Positions 19,102-28,193 of a DNA stretch of 64,000 nucleotides are shown one piece after another. Below the pieces are notes generated by a model. That model saw nothing but the letters and a program-made list of their open reading frames with translations. It ran no database searches and was not told the DNA's origin. This DNA is from Chlamydia trachomatis (GTDB lineage Bacteria; Chlamydiota; Chlamydiia; Chlamydiales; 2-12-FULL-49-11), in NCBI GenBank assembly GCA_945872565.1, contig CAMBZN010000009.1, forward strand, positions 1 through 64,000. The letters run 5' to 3'. Position 1 is the first letter of the stretch, and each line of letters opens with the position of its first letter. The translations under genes were made by a program, and so were the position numbers.

Positions 19102-20034
19102 TTACTCTTTAGCACTAGCTCCTGTAGGAGGATTTTCAACGCCTGGCTTTTCTTCTAGGGTAACCGAGTAGGGAGCAATTTTCAGCATTTCCATAAACCC
19201 ACCTCCATTTTTTACAATCGGGTAGACTTTCCAAATAACCCATCCAAGGGCTGCTGCAAGAATTAGTAAAATAGCCATGAGAAAGAAAAAAAACAATCGG
19301 AACTTTCCTGTTGAGTTTTTGTTCATGGTAATTGACCAAATTTTCACTTGTTCATCTAAATGAGCGCTAGTTGTTGATCGTAAAGAATCAGTGGGAGATA
19401 CATCGGTAAAGCGGGATTTGTCAGAAACAACAGTAACATCATCAAGAGAGAGATTTTGCACGCTTCCAGAAACAAGGCTTTTGATTTTTAATATCAAGTG
19501 ATTGTTAGGCTCATCCATCACCCCCTGATGCTTTACAAAAACTGCAGCAGTTGGTCTTTGAACAAGTCCTGACTCTGTTGCTTCCTCAGAAATTTCTGGA
19601 AATGAAAGTTGTACGTTTGCCTCTATCACGCCATCAATCATTAAAATCACATTTGCGATTTGTTGTGAAAGCCCTGCTTGATACCGAATGGTCTCTTCTT
19701 TGTCTGTGGACATAAAGCTACTTTTGGCAAACAGGTCTAATAAAGTGGTCCCTTGCTTTTGGGGGAGCCCATTTTGATTTAAAAGGGCCATGGCCTGAAC
19801 ACTTTTTCCAGAACCTACTTCGATGTTAAATTTTAATCCGCCAGTATCAACACCTGCACCGGTTGATGACACAGGTTTTTTCGCAGCAGCAATCCCTTTG
19901 CTTGCTAAAAAAACAATGATAACATTTGCATCCTTTTCACTTAAACTATTTAAAATGATGTCTTTTCCTGCGCTACAGGCCGCAAATAATAAGATTAGCG
20001 AGCAAAAAAGAACGGATCGAAGATTTGTATGCAT
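19102..20034 (-). CDS. sctJ: Type III secretion inner membrane ring lipoprotein SctJ
   Basis: YscJ/FliF family: lipobox-like LFAACS, LNSLSEKDANVIIVFLASKGIAAAKK, RYQAGLSQQIANVILMIDGVIEANVQLSFPE, C-terminal TM. Confidence 0.95.
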   Translation of the reverse strand: MHTNLRSVLFCSLILLFAACSAGKDIILNSLSEKDANVIIVFLASKGIAAAKKPVSSTGAGVDTGGLKFNIEVGSGKSVQAMALLNQNGLPQKQGTTLLDLFAKSSFMSTDKEETIRYQAGLSQQIANVILMIDGVIEANVQLSFPEISEEATESGLVQRPTAAVFVKHQGVMDEPNNHLILKIKSLVSGSVQNLSLDDVTVVSDKSRFTDVSPTDSLRSTTSAHLDEQVKIWSITMNKNSTGKFRLFFFFLMAILLILAAALGWVIWKVYPIVKNGGGFMEMLKIAPYSVTLEEKPGVENPPTGASAKE

Positions 20035-20213
20035 AGGTTGTTGACTCCAAAAAACTGCGGCTAAATGGTAGCAGACTCTGAATAAAAAAGCACCATTAAT
20101 TTTCTAATAGCAGAGAGATAAAATAATAGCAATGATTCCTATCGATAGAATCATAAAATTCTTTAAGGGGCGATCTTTCATCCTTTTTTGCAAGCACACC
20201 AACGCTCTTAAGA

Positions 20214-21098
20214 ATGCCCGCCACTTCAAATAGTAGGACTCTTCTACTCCAAAGTTATGATGCTTTGTGGTTATTAGAGAATTTTGCGCTTGCGCACAAT
20301 AAACAAGTAGTCATGATGGAAATAAGAGGGGCTATGAGAAAACCATTAGTTACATTCTTATCAAGGCTTTATGATTTTTGGAGCCCTCATATTGACCGAT
20401 CGGAGTACTTATTTTACCACCGACTAATCCTTTCAGCTGCAGGTAAAGGGGGAAGAGCTTTAGAGCTTTTTTGTGGTAGTGGACGTCTTTTACTCCCCTT
20501 TGTCAAGGAGGGTTTAAAAGTTTCTGGGATCGAAAGTTCTAAAGAATTAGTCACTATGTTAGTGCAAAAAGCAGCCGAGGAAAAATTAACGGTTGATGTC
20601 ACTCAGATGGCGCTTGAAGAAATTGAGATTAAGGGGACGTATAACCTTATTTATGCAAGTCTAGGATCTTTTCAAATGATCACAGACTATGAGAGTGCAA
20701 CAAGGCTGATTGAAAAACTATACGCCTGTTTAGAAGATCAGGGCGTTTTGTCAGTTGCGCTTTTTCTTCCTTGGACAGGTTCAAACTTTGCTACAGAAAA
20801 TTGGGTGATTGCATCGGATCTAAAGGATGCAAGAACTAAAAATCGCTATGTCCGAAGAGAAAAAAGCAGTCATGACGAGGTTAATCAGCTAATTACCGGC
20901 AAGGTTCGATATGAAACATGGCTGGGCAAAGATCTATTAGAAATGAGCGAGAAGGATCTTGCGGTAAGGTGGTATAGCCAGTTTGAATTTCGCTCACTTT
21001 TAGCTCAGGCAGGGTTTAAAAATATCGAGCTTGTTAGATCTTATGAAGAAGGTGGTGCTTATAAAGAGTCATTTATGCTTTTTTTAGCAAGGAAGTGA
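20214..21098 (+). CDS. Class I SAM-dependent methyltransferase
   Basis: Motif I ALELFCGSGRLLLPFVKEGLKVSGIESS, then YNLIYASLGSFQMI. The true start may be internal (MMEIRGAMRKPL). Confidence 0.8.
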   Translation: MPATSNSRTLLLQSYDALWLLENFALAHNKQVVMMEIRGAMRKPLVTFLSRLYDFWSPHIDRSEYLFYHRLILSAAGKGGRALELFCGSGRLLLPFVKEGLKVSGIESSKELVTMLVQKAAEEKLTVDVTQMALEEIEIKGTYNLIYASLGSFQMITDYESATRLIEKLYACLEDQGVLSVALFLPWTGSNFATENWVIASDLKDARTKNRYVRREKSSHDEVNQLITGKVRYETWLGKDLLEMSEKDLAVRWYSQFEFRSLLAQAGFKNIELVRSYEEGGAYKESFMLFLARK

Positions 21099-21191
21099 AT
21101 TCTAATAAACAAGTCCCTTAAGGGACCAGTGGATAAAAGTATTGACCGTACAATAGAAAAAATGTATGCTACATTTTCTTGATTTCTACTC

Positions 21192-22001
21192 TTGGAGAAT
21201 CCTATGTACACAATTGCTTGCTGTAGTTTTAAAGGCGGAACAGCAAAAACTTCTACTGTTTTACACCTAGGTGTTTTTTTAGCAAAAAAGTTTAAAAAAA
21301 AAGTTTTGCTGATCGATTTTGATGCACAGGCAAATCTTAGTACAGGATTAGGTTTTAGTTCCGATGATGATGACACTATGGTTTCTGTTCTTCGAGAAGA
21401 AAAGACGATGTTAGAAGTGATCAAACACACACACATTGAAGGACTTGATATAGTTCCAGCAAATGTCTATCTTGATGGTGTAGAGGCAACAACTCCCATT
21501 GTAAATGATTTATATGGTCATGAAAGATTAAGACGTGCGGTAAAAGGTTTGGATTACGATTTTATTTTTATCGATACACCCCCTAGCTTAGGGTGGCTTA
21601 CTCAAAGTGCGTTTTTTGCTTCAAACTACTCGTTGATTGCTGCAGTTCCAGAGCCCTATAGCATTTTAGCATTAAACAGGTTACAAGAATATCATGAGAA
21701 GATCGGGGGACATCATACCTTGGAAATTTTAGGGGTAGTTCTCTCTTTTTGGGATGAGCGCGGTGCTACTAATCAGGCGTTTGTAAATGCAATTGACCTT
21801 GCATTTCCGGATAAATTATTCGAGACAAAAATTCGCAGAGATATTTCAGTTTCAAGAAGCGTTTTGAGAGGAAAACCTGTGTGTGATGTCTATCCAGATT
21901 CTCGTGCCTCTTATGATTATGAAAGGCTTGCAGCGGAAGTGATCAAAAGAGTCACAGGAGAGAGGGAAAGGAAAAAATCTTTGGAGGCGGTCTATGTCTA
22001 A
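21192..22001 (+). CDS. ParA/MinD-family ATPase, chlamydial plasmid-type (pGP5-D/CT582-like)
   Basis: Deviant Walker A CSFKGGTAKTSTVLHLG, IDFDAQANLSTGLG, FIFIDTPPSLGWLTQSAF. Confidence 0.92.
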   Translation: MENPMYTIACCSFKGGTAKTSTVLHLGVFLAKKFKKKVLLIDFDAQANLSTGLGFSSDDDDTMVSVLREEKTMLEVIKHTHIEGLDIVPANVYLDGVEATTPIVNDLYGHERLRRAVKGLDYDFIFIDTPPSLGWLTQSAFFASNYSLIAAVPEPYSILALNRLQEYHEKIGGHHTLEILGVVLSFWDERGATNQAFVNAIDLAFPDKLFETKIRRDISVSRSVLRGKPVCDVYPDSRASYDYERLAAEVIKRVTGERERKKSLEAVYV

Positions 22002-22740
22002 AGCTAACCTATTGGCAAAAAAATTCTTAGCTTTAAAAAATAAGGAAGTGCATAAACCTTCGGAGCAAACAGTCATTCCGCACAATAGTTTTCGTGCCAT
22101 GTTTGATCCCCATGAACTTGCCGAAACAGAAATTTTACACTTAAAAAATATTTTTAGCCAAAGTGCTGCTGATTCGACTTTTGAAGAGGAAATTGATAGA
22201 GATTTTTCTCAACTTGTGCAGATAACATCAGAATTAAAAGCCATACAAAAACAGGCTGTGATTTTAGTGGGAGAGAGAATTTGTGCTGTTCGTGACATTT
22301 TTAAAAGACATGGAGGAGAGGGAATTGGATTTACGGCATGGCTCTCTCTTGCGTTCAATGCTAAAAAAACAGCCTACAATGCAATGGCATATTTTGAACT
22401 TTATTCAACACTCCCTACCGATGATTTGAAAGTGAAAATGAAGCAAATGCCGGTAAAGGTAAGTTATGTTCTTGCATCAAGAACAGCGCCAGATAAACTT
22501 AAGTTTTCCATTATTGACTCGTACCAGGGGGAAAAACAAAGAGAAATGCTCGATCGTATCGAAGAACATATCCCTATTTTAGGCGACAAGCGGTCGTTAA
22601 GAACTCTTGGTGAAAAAGCAGTAGATGACTTAGAACGCATTATCGAAACTTTAATGCGAAGAAAAAAACATATTCACGAAAGTGAAAAGTCCCGTATAGA
22701 TGAAGTTTTACATAAACTTCATGATCTTATTGAGGCGTAG
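21994..22740 (+). CDS. pGP6-D-like protein (chromosomal homolog of chlamydial plasmid Pgp6)
   Basis: 248 aa. Overlaps the end of parA. Features AILVGERICAVRDIFKRHGGEGIGFTAWLSLAFNAKKTAYNAMAYFELY. Same arrangement as CT582-CT583. Confidence 0.8.
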   Translation: MSKANLLAKKFLALKNKEVHKPSEQTVIPHNSFRAMFDPHELAETEILHLKNIFSQSAADSTFEEEIDRDFSQLVQITSELKAIQKQAVILVGERICAVRDIFKRHGGEGIGFTAWLSLAFNAKKTAYNAMAYFELYSTLPTDDLKVKMKQMPVKVSYVLASRTAPDKLKFSIIDSYQGEKQREMLDRIEEHIPILGDKRSLRTLGEKAVDDLERIIETLMRRKKHIHESEKSRIDEVLHKLHDLIEA

Positions 22741-22743
22741 ATT

Positions 22744-22784
22744 AAAAAAAGGAGGAGGAAAGAAAGTTCCCTCCTCCTTTTTTT
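22744..22784. terminator. Strong bidirectional terminator between convergent genes
   Basis: AAAAAAAGGAGGAGG...CCTCCTCCTTTTTTT, perfect 15-nt arms, between convergent CDS. Confidence 0.85.
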
Positions 22785-22789
22785 CTCCT

Positions 22790-23422
22790 TTAAAGAGCAG
22801 TGATTTTAGTCATATGAACAGAAAACTTATAGCCAGTACCCAATAAGGCAAGACCTGATTCACTTTTAAAAATCGGTTGTGCATCAGCGTATTGCTGATC
22901 TGTAAACAAAAGATTGGAAGTAATAGAGTTGCCTTTTAAAATATCATTGCTAGGTGGCAATATCCAAGGTTCTCCAGACTCTATTGCCGCTTCAGCACAA
23001 GAGATAGCAACCCATTTATTATTACCATCTAGAGTATAATATCTTCCTGGATTATCTCCATCAAATCCTGAACAAGGAGTTCCAAAAATATCTGTAGCAA
23101 TTTTCCAGGGTACAAAGATAATTTCTATTTTTACTGGGACAGTGTAGAAAGAGACTGTGAATGACTTGCCGTCCCCAAGATGATTGGAGCCTAAATGATC
23201 TGCAAAAGATTTTGCTGCAGCTGTAAAATCTACATAAGAATAGTTCTTAAACTCAGGTTGTAATTTTTGAATGACTAAAGTGTCCGGGGCAGTAATGATT
23301 CCGCTTCGGGGCTGAACTTGACATACCGGCCATGGGTTTTCATTATTCCATGCATAGTAGGTTGTCCCGCCAATAATTTTGAATGTAATTTGAGTTGTTA
23401 GTGAATCTTTTATAGATGTCAT
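22790..23422 (-). CDS. Hypothetical protein
   Basis: Open frame. Start reassigned to internal ATG (MTSIKDSLTTQITFKIIGGTTYYAWNNENPWP) at 23422, because the longer ORF overlaps pta and has no sensible N-terminus. Confidence 0.6.
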   Translation of the reverse strand: MTSIKDSLTTQITFKIIGGTTYYAWNNENPWPVCQVQPRSGIITAPDTLVIQKLQPEFKNYSYVDFTAAAKSFADHLGSNHLGDGKSFTVSFYTVPVKIEIIFVPWKIATDIFGTPCSGFDGDNPGRYYTLDGNNKWVAISCAEAAIESGEPWILPPSNDILKGNSITSNLLFTDQQYADAQPIFKSESGLALLGTGYKFSVHMTKITAL

Positions 23423-23502
23423 AAAAATGCGCCTTTTTCTCTTTATCATACAAGAGAGGGCACATTTGAGTATAACAGGCTTGTAGAGAAACACATGATC
23501 GG

Positions 23503-25578
23503 CTATTGCGCTTGGATTGCAGTACAAGCAATGGTATAGATGATATCTTCTACGGTTGCCCCCCTTGAAAGATCATTCACAGGTTTTTTTAACCCTTGAA
23601 GAATTGGACCTATTGAAAGCACTCCAGCACTTCTTTGCACCGCTTTGTAAGTTGTGTTGGCAGTATTTAAATCGGGAAAGATAAAAACATTAGCCCGTCC
23701 TGCAACGGGGCTATTTGGCGCTTTTTGCTTGCCAATTTCCGGCACTTTAGCTGCATCGTATTGTAAAGGACCATCACATAAAAGGTCTGGGCGCTTTTCA
23801 TGAACAATTTTAGTAGCCTGTTTTACTTTTTCCACTTCCTTCCCGGTGCCTGAGGAGCCTGTACTGTAACTGATCATGGCAATAATGGGATCAACGTTAA
23901 ATGCTTTTGCCGTCATCGAGCTTTGGATGGCAATGTCTGCAAGGCCCTCTGGGGTAGGGTCTTGATTTACAGCGCAATCACCATAAACAAGAACTTCAGA
24001 GGGCATGCACATAAAAAATATGGAGGAAACAAGGGTCACCCCCGCAGAAGTGCCAAGTATTTTTAAGGCAGGGGATAGTACATTTGCTGTGGAAGTAGTA
24101 GCTCCAGCAACAAGTCCATCTACCCGACCAAGAGATAACATCATCATCCCTACAACAATTGGATCAGTAAGATATTCAATAGCGTTTTTCTCAGTAAGCC
24201 CTTTGTGCTTACGAAGCTCTAATAATGGTTCTAGGTAGATTGAAGCGATCGTTTCAGGATCAATAATTTGAATTTTTTCGGAAAGATCAAACCCGCTATT
24301 TTTAGCAATTCTTCGTATTTGATTTTCCTTTCCAAGGAGGATGATCCGTGCAACGTTTCTTTGAGTGCAAAACACCGCAGCTTCTAAAATTCGGACGTCT
24401 TCCCCTTCAGGCAACAAGATCGTTTTTTGTTGTTTTTGTGCTTTTGTGATCAAAAGGTAACAAAATGCAGCAGGTGACATGGTGCATCCCCCGGATTTTT
24501 TTTGTAGGCGCGTTACCCAATCCATGTTGATTTTTGAAGCAACGTAGTTATTCACCATTTCACGATGTTTGTGATCCTCTTTTATCGATTGAGTGTTGAG
24601 ATTTTGAAGTGCGATTGCTGTTCTTAGGCTATCTGTTTGGACAAGTAAAATAGGAAAACCTGCAGAAATTGCTTTTTCACAGAGTTTTGCAGTCTCTTTG
24701 GAGGGGATATGTCCCCCTGTTAGAACTACTCCAGCAAGATCTAAGTCACTTAAAAAACTAAGACATGCAGCAGATAGGATATCCTCACGATCTCCAGAGG
24801 TGATAATCAAGGTTCGAGGTCTAAAAAGGCTTGTGACATTTTGGATATTTGCGGCAGCTAGCGCAAAATGGAGAATGGGGCCATCATTAAATCCATTAGG
24901 GTTAAAGGATTTTGCTTCAAGATGTTTTTGTACTCCAGAAACAGATGTCCCCATAAGGGATCTTTTCCAGGGGATTAATCCGATAACTTCGACTTTAGAT
25001 TTTGCAAGAGCATCTGCTGGTAAGGAAATTTCTTGAGGGGGATCAAAGAGGTCAATACGAGTATTTCCTTGACGATCTGTTGGTCCCCCCACTTTATTGA
25101 TGATGCAACCTAAAAGCTTAGGATTTTTTACCCCGCCAAAATTACTTGCTTCAATTTCAACGTTTTCAACAACTGCAGGAAGGGGCTTACCCATTGGTGA
25201 GGTGATAAGAACAATATCTGCAGACAAAGCGAGGGCAAGGGAGTAGTTGAGTTTTGTTGCATACGATTGTGCAGATTTAATTGCAAGCCCTTCAATGACC
25301 ACCACATCGCAATTGTTCTCATGGTGGGAGGTAAACCCAATTAGAAATTCTAAGATTTTATTCTCCCCCCCTTCGCTTAAAAGATGCTGGATTAAATCTG
25401 GGGAAATTGGAGAGCTATAGTTTGTAATGTCTAGGGATAAAGAGGTGCTCTCATGAGCAAAGGGCTGAAGTAAGGTAACAGTTAGACCGCTTTTTTCTAA
25501 GGCCCGTACAAACCCATGAGTGACTGTGTATAATCCTGTACCCATATTAATGGGCGATAAAATGATTGTGTATTTCAT
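23503..25578 (-). CDS. pta: Phosphate acetyltransferase (long form with N-terminal BioD-like/DRTGG region)
   Basis: 691 aa. C-terminal PTA_PTB domain (LPEGEDVRILEAA, VDGLVAGATTSTANVLSPALKILG, FIFPDLNTANTTYKAVQRSAGVLSIGPILQGLKKPVNDLSRGATVEDI). Adjacent to ackA. Confidence 0.95.
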   Translation of the reverse strand: MKYTIILSPINMGTGLYTVTHGFVRALEKSGLTVTLLQPFAHESTSLSLDITNYSSPISPDLIQHLLSEGGENKILEFLIGFTSHHENNCDVVVIEGLAIKSAQSYATKLNYSLALALSADIVLITSPMGKPLPAVVENVEIEASNFGGVKNPKLLGCIINKVGGPTDRQGNTRIDLFDPPQEISLPADALAKSKVEVIGLIPWKRSLMGTSVSGVQKHLEAKSFNPNGFNDGPILHFALAAANIQNVTSLFRPRTLIITSGDREDILSAACLSFLSDLDLAGVVLTGGHIPSKETAKLCEKAISAGFPILLVQTDSLRTAIALQNLNTQSIKEDHKHREMVNNYVASKINMDWVTRLQKKSGGCTMSPAAFCYLLITKAQKQQKTILLPEGEDVRILEAAVFCTQRNVARIILLGKENQIRRIAKNSGFDLSEKIQIIDPETIASIYLEPLLELRKHKGLTEKNAIEYLTDPIVVGMMMLSLGRVDGLVAGATTSTANVLSPALKILGTSAGVTLVSSIFFMCMPSEVLVYGDCAVNQDPTPEGLADIAIQSSMTAKAFNVDPIIAMISYSTGSSGTGKEVEKVKQATKIVHEKRPDLLCDGPLQYDAAKVPEIGKQKAPNSPVAGRANVFIFPDLNTANTTYKAVQRSAGVLSIGPILQGLKKPVNDLSRGATVEDIIYTIACTAIQAQ

Positions 25579-26741
25579 GAAGGTCTCACTAGTAAAAAGG
25601 CGTCTTGTGCGATCAAAAGCTCTTCATTAGTGGGGATAATTGCTACAACTGGCTTCCCACCTGGAGAAATAATTTGGATAGTGCCCTTTGTGGTATGTTT
25701 ATTTAGATGTTCATCAAGAGAAAACCCCTCTAAAAGTTCAATCACTTTTGAACGAATAAGATGAGAATTTTCTCCAATACCACCGGTAAAAATTAAGCTG
25801 TCGATCCCTCCAAGGGGGACCCTGTAGCTTGCAATGTATTTTGCTAAATGATAACAGAACATATCAATAGCAAGTAGTGCATAAGGGTCATTTTGCGCAG
25901 CTTTTTCTTCAAGAGTGCGCATGTCTGAAGAGATTCCAGAAATTCCTAATAGGCCGCTTTTTTTATTAAGGATAGTTGTCACTTCGTTGCTGGTAATAGA
26001 GAGCTCATCACATAAAAAAGCCACAATTCCTGGGTCAATATCTCCAGATCGAGTACCCATAATCAACCCTTCAAGGGGGGTAAATCCCATGCTAGTATCG
26101 ATACTTTTGCCATCTTTTACAGCGCAAACACTGCAACCATTTCCAAGGTGGGCTATTATTAATCTACTGTGCGTGGCAAAAAGTCTTCCAGCAACTTCTG
26201 ACACATATCGATGCGACGTTCCGTGAAATCCATATTTTCTTATTTGATACTTTTTATAATATTCAAAAGGTAATGCATATAAAAATGCCCGTTTAGGAAT
26301 AGTCATATGAAATGCGGTGTCAAAAACAGCAACGTTTGGAATGTTGGGCAAATGTTTGCTAAAAACCTCCATCCCTAACGCATTTACGGGGTTATGTAAA
26401 GGGGCTAAATGGCTGCATTTGCGTATTTTAGCAAGCACTCTTTCATCAACAATTACCGACTCAGAAAATTCCTCACCGCCATGGACCACACGATGTCCGA
26501 TGGCACAAAGCTCCTCATCGTAGGGTGTTATCAACCCAACAATTCGCTCTAAAACTTCTGTGTAATTTTCTTGAGGGAGTTCTTGTCGTTCACTGCCTAT
26601 ATAAAGATTACAAGATACACTGCCAATATTTTCTGCAAGTCCTTTAAGATAAACTTCATTTGAGCTTGGATCCATTAATTGAAATTTAACGGAGCTACTT
26701 CCGCAATTGAGTACAAAAACTAGATTTCCCATACTCATCAA
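25575..26741 (-). CDS. ackA: Acetate kinase
   Basis: FVLNCGSSSVKFQLMD, GHRVVHGGEEFSES, VAVFDTAFH, RKYGFHGTSHRYV, IIAHLGNGCSVCAVKDGKSIDTSMGFTPLEGLIMGTRSGDIDPGI. Confidence 0.97.
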   Translation of the reverse strand: MMSMGNLVFVLNCGSSSVKFQLMDPSSNEVYLKGLAENIGSVSCNLYIGSERQELPQENYTEVLERIVGLITPYDEELCAIGHRVVHGGEEFSESVIVDERVLAKIRKCSHLAPLHNPVNALGMEVFSKHLPNIPNVAVFDTAFHMTIPKRAFLYALPFEYYKKYQIRKYGFHGTSHRYVSEVAGRLFATHSRLIIAHLGNGCSVCAVKDGKSIDTSMGFTPLEGLIMGTRSGDIDPGIVAFLCDELSITSNEVTTILNKKSGLLGISGISSDMRTLEEKAAQNDPYALLAIDMFCYHLAKYIASYRVPLGGIDSLIFTGGIGENSHLIRSKVIELLEGFSLDEHLNKHTTKGTIQIISPGGKPVVAIIPTNEELLIAQDAFLLVRPS

Positions 26742-26776
26742 CTGACAATTTTTATTAAATAAAAGAAAGGGTTATT

Positions 26777-28099
26777 TTAGGTGTTAAGAGAGGGGATTAT
26801 CATACCCTCATAATTAGGGTTCAAATCATAATCAGCACCGTTGCCCCTTGCGGTTTTAATCCAGGAAGCTTTATAAATGGCGCCATCAAATAGGGGCAAA
26901 ATTCCCACTGAAACAACCGATCCAAACACATAAAGACATTTTGTAAATCGATCTAAATGAATGTTGCCTGAACTAGTACTTCTCCAAATGGACCAAACAC
27001 GTTCCCCATCTTTTGGGGCAAGGCAGCCAGGGATAGAAAGCCTTAAACTAAAACCTATTCCGGCATTATCAATATACCCTTCGGTTGCAAAACCTCTTAT
27101 AAGACTAAAGACTGCCGCCCCAACAGAGGCGAGTATGGATACTATAGCTGCAGAAAGTGGAATCAAATGAGCAGATATGGCTAGGGCAAATCCCGAAAAA
27201 AGAATTACAAAGATAGAGAATGCATGAACCTCTATTACTTTATGTGCTTGCTTATTAACCATCTCTAGAAGTCTTTTTCCACCATCAATAAATGCATCTA
27301 GTTTTTCTGGATCTAGCAATTTAAACGAATCTTTTGAATAATCATGGATTGCTTGAACCCTATCAAAAAATGCTCGAGCAGCAAAACCGCCGATCCTACG
27401 GGCAAAATAATCAAAATTTTGAATCTCATTTAAATTTAAATACCCATCAGACAGTGACTTAAGTTTTATGTACGTAAAAACAGCCGATGCCTTTTTAATA
27501 GATAAATCAAGTTTATCCCCACCCTCAGTGCAGGTTTTGGCCAAACCGGCCACTTGCTTTTCTCCAAGAGTTTTTTCTAAAATGCCTTGATATTGCTTGA
27601 TGGTCTCTGCCCTTTTTGCAGGAGTCTGATTTTTCAGCTTTTCTAAAACTTGAATGTGCTTGAGTGATGCTCCGATTTGCTCATTATCTAAGAAAGCTAT
27701 AGATTGGTCCAAAAGATGAGCTGATCGGACAAGCTCCATGGTTAAGTATAGAGCACTAATGATTGTAAAGACTAAAGCACAAGTAGCAAGTGCTAGGGGG
27801 CTCATGACAACACCGATTGAAATTGCTAAGAATTTTGCAGCCATGGATAATAAGGAAATAGCCGAAAGTGTACCAATGATAAGTTTCAGGGGTGCTTTTA
27901 TGATATCGTGAACAGCAAGAATCATACCTTCTAAAGATCTAGACTTAAACGCCTGAACTACATTGGTTTTAAGAATTTCAATGCTTGTAAAAACAAGTAA
28001 TAGTGCAGAAACTCCCGTTGTTGCTCCAGATTCTGGAACAGTTTCAAATGATGGCAAAGGGCTGCTGCAAGCATCTAACGAACAAGTTGAAAATCTCAT
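26777..28099 (-). CDS. Chlamydial-type membrane protein with two bilobed hydrophobic domains, tandem paralog A
   Basis: Strong similarity to the next ORF: SRSLEGMILAVHDIIKAPLKLIIGTLSAISLLSMAAKFLA, YIDNAGIGFSLRLSIPGCLAPKDGERVWSIWRSTSSGNIHLDRFTKCLYVFGSVVSVGILPLFDGA. Confidence 0.75.
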   Translation of the reverse strand: MRFSTCSLDACSSPLPSFETVPESGATTGVSALLLVFTSIEILKTNVVQAFKSRSLEGMILAVHDIIKAPLKLIIGTLSAISLLSMAAKFLAISIGVVMSPLALATCALVFTIISALYLTMELVRSAHLLDQSIAFLDNEQIGASLKHIQVLEKLKNQTPAKRAETIKQYQGILEKTLGEKQVAGLAKTCTEGGDKLDLSIKKASAVFTYIKLKSLSDGYLNLNEIQNFDYFARRIGGFAARAFFDRVQAIHDYSKDSFKLLDPEKLDAFIDGGKRLLEMVNKQAHKVIEVHAFSIFVILFSGFALAISAHLIPLSAAIVSILASVGAAVFSLIRGFATEGYIDNAGIGFSLRLSIPGCLAPKDGERVWSIWRSTSSGNIHLDRFTKCLYVFGSVVSVGILPLFDGAIYKASWIKTARGNGADYDLNPNYEGMIIPSLNT

Positions 28100-28193
28100 A
28101 ATATCCTTTATATTTACATTAATTATATATATTTTAATAATTTGAGTAAATATTATAATTAAATAATTTAAAGGATCTTTATAAAATCTGATA

